NCBI GenBank assembly: GCA_963822615.1
Contig: CAWGIM010000031.1
Span: 1-64,000 of the forward strand
DNA length: 64,000 nucleotides
Origin: Trebonia sp963822615
GTDB lineage: Bacteria; Actinomycetota; Actinomycetes; Streptosporangiales; Streptosporangiaceae
Direction: 5' to 3'
Position numbers and translations under genes: made by a program. Of this stretch, positions 59,558 to 64,000 are shown in pieces (position 1 is the first letter of the stretch; the number at the start of each line of letters is the position of its first letter). The notes beneath the pieces were generated by a model, which saw only the letters and a list, made by a program, of their open reading frames with translations, did no database searches and was not told the origin of the DNA.

Positions 59558-60016
59558 GCGCTGCTCCGCGGGAAATACCAGTGCCAAACGGGGGGTCAGC
59601 AAAAAGCATAACGAGGCCCGACCTGATAACCAATGCCGTTTAATTATCCCCTGGCAATGATTCTTCCCCGGCCGCCTCTCCTGGAAGCCGGCGACCGCAA
59701 TCACAAAAGGCATACTGCATAACGAGAGTTGCCAGGCTGCGCGGTAATCACGGTGCTTGGTTGCCATTGCCCCGGCGGGGCGGGCTCCCCGCGGGCGGCC
59801 AGCCGCCCCGCGAGGCGAACGACCACGCAGATTCCCCCAGGCAGCGGTATTATTACGGAACTTCCTGGCAGAGTGGAAATTATTTAGTGCCGTGGCACTA
59901 AATAATTTCCACTCTAATCAATTGGCCTGCGGCTACGTGCCCAGAGGGACGGTGGTGACGGTGCCCCGCGGTTAACCGGTTGCCGGCCGCGGACGCGCTC
60001 GCTAGCGTGGGCGCCC
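59558..60016. other. AT-richer intergenic region upstream of the orphan membrane gene
   Basis: No convincing gene is seen in this 459-bp gap. It holds AT-rich stretches unlike the surrounding DNA, a perfect 46-bp palindrome at 59870-59915, and near its right end the TAGCGT -10 (60003-60008) of the FBP-domain gene. Confidence 0.6.
59870..59915. repeat. 46-bp perfect palindrome, AT-rich
   Basis: Arms of 22 bp (59870-59891 and 59894-59915) match without error around a 2-base centre. The arms begin AGAGTGGAAATT. It lies between two divergent genes, so it is not an ordinary terminator for either. It could be a protein-binding site, a miniature transposable element, or a recombination site. Confidence 0.85.
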
Positions 60017-60511
60017 GTGCAGCCGCTAACCGAGTCCGAGATCCGCGCCGCCTTCGTGAACTGCACCAAGGGCGAGGCCAGGCGGCTGCCCGTGCCGCGC
60101 GACCTGGCCGGGCAGCCCTGGGATGACCTGGACTTCCTTGGCTGGCGTGACCCGCAGTCGCCCGAGCGGGCCTGCCTGGCGGCCGAGGTCGGCGGCGGGC
60201 TGGTGGCGCTGTCGCTGCGCTGCCCGGGCCCGCGCCCGCTGCAGAAGCGGAGCAACATGTGCTCGTTCTGCCTCACCAGCCACACGGGCGGCGTCACCCT
60301 GATGGTGGCCCCGCGCAGCGGCAAGGCGGGCCAGCAGGGCAACTCGGTCGGCGCCTACCTGTGCACCGACCTGGCCTGCTCGCTGTACCTGCGCGGGCTG
60401 AAGCCGGTGGCCGGCCTGGGCGGCAGGCTGGTCGAGCGGCTCACCGTGGCGGAGAAGGCCGCGCGGACGATGGCGAACCTGTCCGCGTTCGTGGCCAAGG
60501 TGACCGCCTGA
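60017..60511 (+). CDS. FBP-domain zinc-finger protein
   Basis: The 164-residue protein matches the FBP C-terminal treble-clef domain that is related to fibronectin/EF-G-binding proteins: WDDLDFLGWRDPQSPERACLAAE, SNMCSFCLTSHTGG and GAYLCTDLACSLYLRG (zinc-ligand Cys pairs), KPVAGLGGRLVERL. The FBP family binds EF-G and helps fusidic-acid resistance in other bacteria; a ribosome-associated role is plausible. GTG 60017 is eight bases after TAGCGT (60003-60008). Confidence 0.82.
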   Translation: MQPLTESEIRAAFVNCTKGEARRLPVPRDLAGQPWDDLDFLGWRDPQSPERACLAAEVGGGLVALSLRCPGPRPLQKRSNMCSFCLTSHTGGVTLMVAPRSGKAGQQGNSVGAYLCTDLACSLYLRGLKPVAGLGGRLVERLTVAEKAARTMANLSAFVAKVTA

Positions 60512-60533
60512 CCCTCCCCGCCGTTGACCGCTG

Positions 60534-60571
60534 CCGTCCTTACTCGGAGCCGCCGTCCTTACTCGGAGCCG
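60534..60571 (-). repeat. 19-bp tandem duplication across the acs stop codon
   Basis: Two identical 19-bp units (60534-60552 and 60553-60571) carry the last residues and TAA of acs; the second copy lies in the gene, the first is a non-coding repeat after the stop. Confidence 0.8.
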
Positions 60572-62685
60572 AAGGCCTTGATCTCCTGCTGCTCGGTCTC
60601 GGTCAGCTCGCGCGGCGCCTCGCCCTTGGCCCGCTTGGCCGACTGGACCTGCTGGCGGATCCGCTCCACCACCTCCGGGTTGGCCAGCGTGGTGATGTCG
60701 CCGGTGTCGGTGAAGTTGGAGGTGGCGGCGATGACCCGGCGCATGATCTTCCCGGACCTGGTCTTCGGCATGTCCGGCACGATCCAGATGTTCTTCGGCC
60801 GTGCGATCTTGCCGATGTCGGTGACGATCGCGTCCCTGACCTTGGCCTCGATCTCCGGAGAGGGCTCGAAGCCGGGCTTGAGGGAGACGTACATCTCCAC
60901 CACCCGGCCGCGGATGTCGTCCACCACCGGCACCGCGGCCGCCTCGGCCACCTCGTTCACGGTGAGCGCGACCGACTCGAGCTCCTTGGTGCCGAGCCGG
61001 TGGCCGGCCACGTTGATCACGTCGTCCACCCGGCCGAGGATGCGGAAGTAGCCGTCGGCGGCCTGCGTGGCGCCGTCGCCCGCGAAGTACGGCCAGTCGC
61101 GCCAGTCCTTGCTGTCCGGGTCGCGGTTGTACTTGGCGTAGTAGGTCTCCACGAACCGCTCGGGCTGGCCGTAGATGGTCTGGAAGACGCCCGGCCAGGG
61201 GTTGCGGATGACGATGTTGCCGGCCTTGCCCGAGCCCGCCGGGAGCTCGGTGCCGTCCTCGTCCAGGATGGCCGGGTAGATGCCGAGCGCGCCCGGGCCG
61301 CACGAGCCGGGCTTCATCGGGTCGACGCCGGGCAGGGTGGAGCCGAGGAAGCCGCCGGTCTCGGTCTGCCACCAGGTGTCAACGATGACGGCCTCGCCCT
61401 TGCCGACCTTCTCGAAGTACCAGCGCCAGACCTCCGGCTCGATCGGCTCGCCGACCGTGGTCATGTGCTTGAAGTGGATGTCGAATTCCTTGGGGCCGTC
61501 CGGGCTGACCTTGCGCAGCATCCGGATGGTGGTGGGCGAGGTGTGGAAGATGTTCACCCCGAGCTGGTGGGCGATGCGCCACGGGCGGGCGGCGTCCGGG
61601 TAGTTCGGCGTGCCCTCGTAGAGGACGGAGGTGGTGCCGAGCGCGAGCGGCCCGTAGACGATGTACGAGTGCCCGGTGATCCAGCCGATGTCGGCCAGGC
61701 ACCAGTAGGTGTCGTCCGGGTGGATGTCCTGGTAGTACTTGGACGTCCCGGCCACGTAGGCCAGGTAGCCGCCGATGGAGTGCTGGCAGCCCTTGGGGCG
61801 GCCGGTGGTGCCCGAGGTGTACATCAGGAACAGCGGGTCGGTCGCCTGCAGCCGGGCCGGCTCGACCAGCTCGCCCCGGTGCGCCGCCAGCAGCTCGTCG
61901 ACGAACACGTCGCGGCCCTCGACCATCGGCGTCTTGGCCGAGTACTGGCCCGGGTAGCGGCGGAACACCAGCACCTTGTCGACCGGCTGGCCTTCCCTGG
62001 CAGCGGCCTCGACCGCCTCGTCCGCCTTGACCTTGTGGTCGAGCAGCTCACCGCTGCGGTAGTAGCTGTCCATGGTGACCAGCACGGTCGAGCCGGAGTC
62101 GGCGATCCGGTGCCCGGCCGCGGTGCCCGAGAACCCGGCGAACACCTGCGAGTGGATGATGCCGAGCCGCGCGGCGGCCAGCATGGCGACCGGCAGCTCG
62201 GGGACCATCGGCATGTGGAAGGTGATCCGGTCGCCCGCCTTCAGCCCGAGCTCCCTGAGCACGGCCGCGAACTCGTTGACCCGGACGTACAGCTCCCGGT
62301 AGGTGATCGCCTGGTGGGTCTCCCCCTCGGGCTCGGGCACCCAGATCAGGGCGGCCTTGTTCGGATGGGTCTCCAGGTGCCGGTCGACGCAGTTGTAGGA
62401 GGCGTTCAGCTCGCCGCCGGAGAACCACTTCCAGAACGGCGCGGTCGAGGTGTCGAGCACCGTGTCCCAGCGCTTGTACCAGGTGAGCAGGTCGGCGTAG
62501 GCGGTGAAGCAGTCGGGGAACTTGTCCTCGGTGTACTGCTCGCGGATGGCCGGGTCGGACGCGTTGGCCTGGGCGGTGAACTTGGCCGGGGGCGGGTAGT
62601 ACCCCTCATCGCGCCAGTGGACCGCGATCTGCGCCTCGGAAGATTCGGATGTCTCGTCGGTCACGTCGTCACGCTCGTCAGCCAT
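60559..62685 (-). CDS. acs: acetyl-CoA synthetase
   Basis: The 708-residue enzyme activates acetate to acetyl-CoA via acetyl-AMP. Motifs visible are YTSGTTGRPKGCQHS (AMP-binding core), WWQTETGGFLGS, YFAGDGATQAADGYFRILGRVDDVINVAGHRLGTKELES, and the C-terminal PKTRSGKIMRR lysine region targeted by acetylation. ATG 62685 has a GGAGG site. It is longer than usual by an N-terminal acidic extension of about 20 residues. Confidence 0.95.
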   Translation of the reverse strand: MADERDDVTDETSESSEAQIAVHWRDEGYYPPPAKFTAQANASDPAIREQYTEDKFPDCFTAYADLLTWYKRWDTVLDTSTAPFWKWFSGGELNASYNCVDRHLETHPNKAALIWVPEPEGETHQAITYRELYVRVNEFAAVLRELGLKAGDRITFHMPMVPELPVAMLAAARLGIIHSQVFAGFSGTAAGHRIADSGSTVLVTMDSYYRSGELLDHKVKADEAVEAAAREGQPVDKVLVFRRYPGQYSAKTPMVEGRDVFVDELLAAHRGELVEPARLQATDPLFLMYTSGTTGRPKGCQHSIGGYLAYVAGTSKYYQDIHPDDTYWCLADIGWITGHSYIVYGPLALGTTSVLYEGTPNYPDAARPWRIAHQLGVNIFHTSPTTIRMLRKVSPDGPKEFDIHFKHMTTVGEPIEPEVWRWYFEKVGKGEAVIVDTWWQTETGGFLGSTLPGVDPMKPGSCGPGALGIYPAILDEDGTELPAGSGKAGNIVIRNPWPGVFQTIYGQPERFVETYYAKYNRDPDSKDWRDWPYFAGDGATQAADGYFRILGRVDDVINVAGHRLGTKELESVALTVNEVAEAAAVPVVDDIRGRVVEMYVSLKPGFEPSPEIEAKVRDAIVTDIGKIARPKNIWIVPDMPKTRSGKIMRRVIAATSNFTDTGDITTLANPEVVERIRQQVQSAKRAKGEAPRELTETEQQEIKAFGSE

Positions 62686-62730
62686 GAGTTCCTCCGCGTC
62701 GCTGCGTCTGCCGCCTCGGGTCCGCATGAG

Positions 62731-62750
62731 GCGTTAACCAAATTTAACGC
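62731..62750. promoter_or_regulatory. GCGTTAA inverted repeat in the acs promoter region
   Basis: GCGTTAA (62731-62737) and TTAACGC (62744-62750) form a 7-bp inverted repeat with a 6-base AT-rich centre, 46 bp upstream of the acs start. It is a candidate operator for carbon-source control. Confidence 0.45.
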
Positions 62751-62857
62751 TCATGGACGGCATCTCACCATGGGCGGCGTGGTCGCGGTGCGGCGGCCGG
62801 GCAGGCTAGCTGGGGAAGGCGGCCGCCAGGGCAAGCGCGCGCGGGTGACCGGGCTGG

Positions 62858-63325
62858 CTAGCCGCGGGCCGGCACCGCGAGCTGGCGCGGCAGGCTGAGC
62901 ACGGAAGGTGACGGGCTGCGAAGCTCGGGGAATGCCTCGTCCATCCCGGTGATGTGCATGATTCGCACCAGTGACGGGCGGGCGGCAGTGAGCTTGAGCG
63001 AGCGGCCGGACCGCCGCGCGTGGCCTGCTACCCGGGCCAGCACGCCAAGGCCGGCCGCGTCACAGAACGTGAGTCCGGACAGGTTCATCATGACCGGGCC
63101 GTCCTGGCTGTCGACGATGTCGCGCAGGTAGGCGTAGGCCTGGTCGGCGGTGGCGATGTCGAGTTCGCCGCGCACCTGCACGGTCGCCCGGCCGTCGGCC
63201 GCAACTTGGTAGGCAAGCTCCAGGTGGAGGGCTTGCGCAAGGTCAATCACGCTCATGGTGGTATCCCCGTCGTTCTCCCCGTCGGGCGCTGCCCAGTCCC
63301 CGCAGACGCGGCTCGCGCGAATCAT
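62858..63325 (-). CDS. STAS-domain anti-sigma-factor antagonist
   Basis: The 155-residue protein has a STAS fold (QVRGELDIATADQAYAYLRDIV, MNLSGLTFCDAAGLGVLARVAGHARRSGRSLKLTAA), with Cys next to the Asp-Ala position where a phosphorylatable Ser is common. It should bind an anti-sigma kinase of the RsbW type. ATG 63325 is chosen because GGAGGGG lies seven bases upstream; an inner ATG at 63256 would give the classical domain start. Confidence 0.85.
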   Translation of the reverse strand: MIRASRVCGDWAAPDGENDGDTTMSVIDLAQALHLELAYQVAADGRATVQVRGELDIATADQAYAYLRDIVDSQDGPVMMNLSGLTFCDAAGLGVLARVAGHARRSGRSLKLTAARPSLVRIMHITGMDEAFPELRSPSPSVLSLPRQLAVPARG

Positions 63326-63339
63326 CAAGTTTCCCCTCC

Positions 63340-63666
63340 ACGATCGTAGTGAACAAAAGGGGCCCGCTGCACCAGCCTCGTCTCATTTCGTTCCATGTCG
63401 CCCCATAGGAGCGTGAACTCTCAGTAACCAGTGAAGCCGGTGAACCTTATGGCCGCACCGTCCACTTGCTGAGTAAAACGTCAGAGCAACCCGGATCGTT
63501 CTCACGATCGTCAGGTAGTTGTTTTCTCACTCAACGCCTTCACGTAACGATCTGTTATCACCAATCACAAAGAGTGAGATGAGTCACCTGGGGATGGCCC
63601 CCGCCATAGGGTGGTATCGCGCATTTCGCATACGCGGTGCCATGTGCGGACTAGAGGTGGGCAAGG
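63340..63666 (+). promoter_or_regulatory. long leader upstream of the mreB-like gene
   Basis: This 327-bp gap contains no convincing gene. It includes an inverted repeat GATCGT-TCTC-ACGATC (63494-63509) and several AT-rich patches, and probably holds divergent promoters for the STAS and mreB-like genes. The gene start has an AGGTGGGCAAGG site. Confidence 0.4.
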
Positions 63667-64000
63667 ATGCTCAGCAGGGGAAGCGTCGCGATTGACCTGG
63701 GGACTGTCAACACGCTGATCTGGGTCGAGGGCCGCGGCCTGGTGCTCGAGGAGCCGTCCGCGATCGCGGTCGACGACGCGTCCGGCTCGGTGGCCGCGGT
63801 CGGCACCGCCGCCGACGCGCTGGCGGACAAGGAGCCGAAGGGCATCCGGGTGATCCACCCCCTGCGCGACGGCGTGATCGCCGACCTGGACGCCGCCGCC
63901 GAGCTGCTGCACGCCCTGCTGCGCCAGTCGGGCGCGCTGACCGGGCCGTTCAAGCGGCGGGCGGTGGTGTGCGTCCCGGGCGGGGCGACCTGGGTGGAAC
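63667..64000 (+). CDS. MreB-like actin homologue (partial, cut by the window edge)
   Basis: The first 111 residues are visible, starting at ATG 63667: SVAIDLGTVNTLIWVEGRGLVLEEPSAIAV is the MreB phosphate-1 region, followed by PLRDGVIADLDAAAELLHALL and RRAVVCVPGGAT. MreB organises peptidoglycan synthesis or, in actinomycetes, spore-wall formation. The phosphate-binding loop is normal. The variable middle suggests an MreB/Mbl paralog rather than the housekeeping copy; the rest is outside the window. Confidence 0.85.
   Translation, partial: MLSRGSVAIDLGTVNTLIWVEGRGLVLEEPSAIAVDDASGSVAAVGTAADALADKEPKGIRVIHPLRDGVIADLDAAAELLHALLRQSGALTGPFKRRAVVCVPGGATWVE

Noticed and set aside
59870..59915. Rho-independent terminator
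   Set aside because: Both flanking genes point away from it, and no T-run follows; it was kept as an unexplained palindrome.
60259..62898. 879-residue open frame on the plus strand across acs
   Set aside because: It is antisense to a clear acetyl-CoA synthetase, has low-complexity composition and no domain.
1..64000. tRNA, rRNA, CRISPR arrays, prophage or intact insertion sequences
   Set aside because: No cloverleaf, rRNA segment, regular spacer array, transposase or phage gene was seen on either strand.

Overview
The window is very GC-rich with strong third-position G/C bias, GTG/TTG starts and many leaderless genes. It carries a PopR/clpP3-clpP4-type locus, a form II CO-dehydrogenase-like operon, an FBP zinc-finger protein and a CobN-type aerobic cobalamin pathway. 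Together these point to a filamentous-type actinomycete (Actinomycetota); the family cannot be fixed from the sequence. At least four genes are broken by single-base shifts in G/C-rich runs (mocR, cobH, a zinc-ribbon partner gene and a GT14 gene), so either the assembly has indel errors or decay is under way.

Layout. 1-13.7 kb: cobalamin genes (cobK; cobG-cobH-cobIJ; a B12 riboswitch ahead of cobN and a FhuF-like Fe-S protein; cobD), interrupted by a divergent MocR regulator/EamA exporter pair and an M20 amidohydrolase. 13.7-25.2 kb: permease, TPP enzyme, secreted S53 peptidase, solute-binding protein, AraC regulator, HIT protein, and a zinc-ribbon protein with an unknown partner. 25.2-35.4 kb: a tightly overlapping nine-gene glycan operon (three GT2, a flippase, two GT14, a polytopic membrane protein, a small membrane protein, a GH26 lipoprotein). 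35.5-40.7 kb: a soluble histidine kinase, an OmpR response regulator, a single-domain REC protein, PopR, two ClpP subunits (one lacking its catalytic Ser) and an amidase. 40.9-44.1 kb: a WxL-like/DUF916 surface cassette. 44.1-53.7 kb: a G6PD-like enzyme, SGNH hydrolase, zinc-ribbon membrane protein, MFS transporter, coxL-coxS-coxM and an HTH/Clp-N protein with a double operator. 53.8-64 kb: SNF2 helicase, SixA, USP, XRE, an orphan membrane protein beside a 46-bp palindrome, FBP protein, acs, STAS protein and the start of an mreB-like gene.

How it works together. Cobalamin synthesis is under riboswitch control at cobN and a leaderless promoter at cobG. The glycan operon should assemble and export a surface polymer, and the WxL-like cassette would decorate the same envelope. 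PopR and its two abutting boxes upstream of clpP suggest a reserve Clp protease that is switched on when the housekeeping ClpP fails, here with one catalytically dead subunit. Two gene junctions carry tandem duplications that create ladders of tiny reinitiation ORFs. Many start codons lie 6-8 nt after a TANNNT -10 element, which was used here to choose starts.
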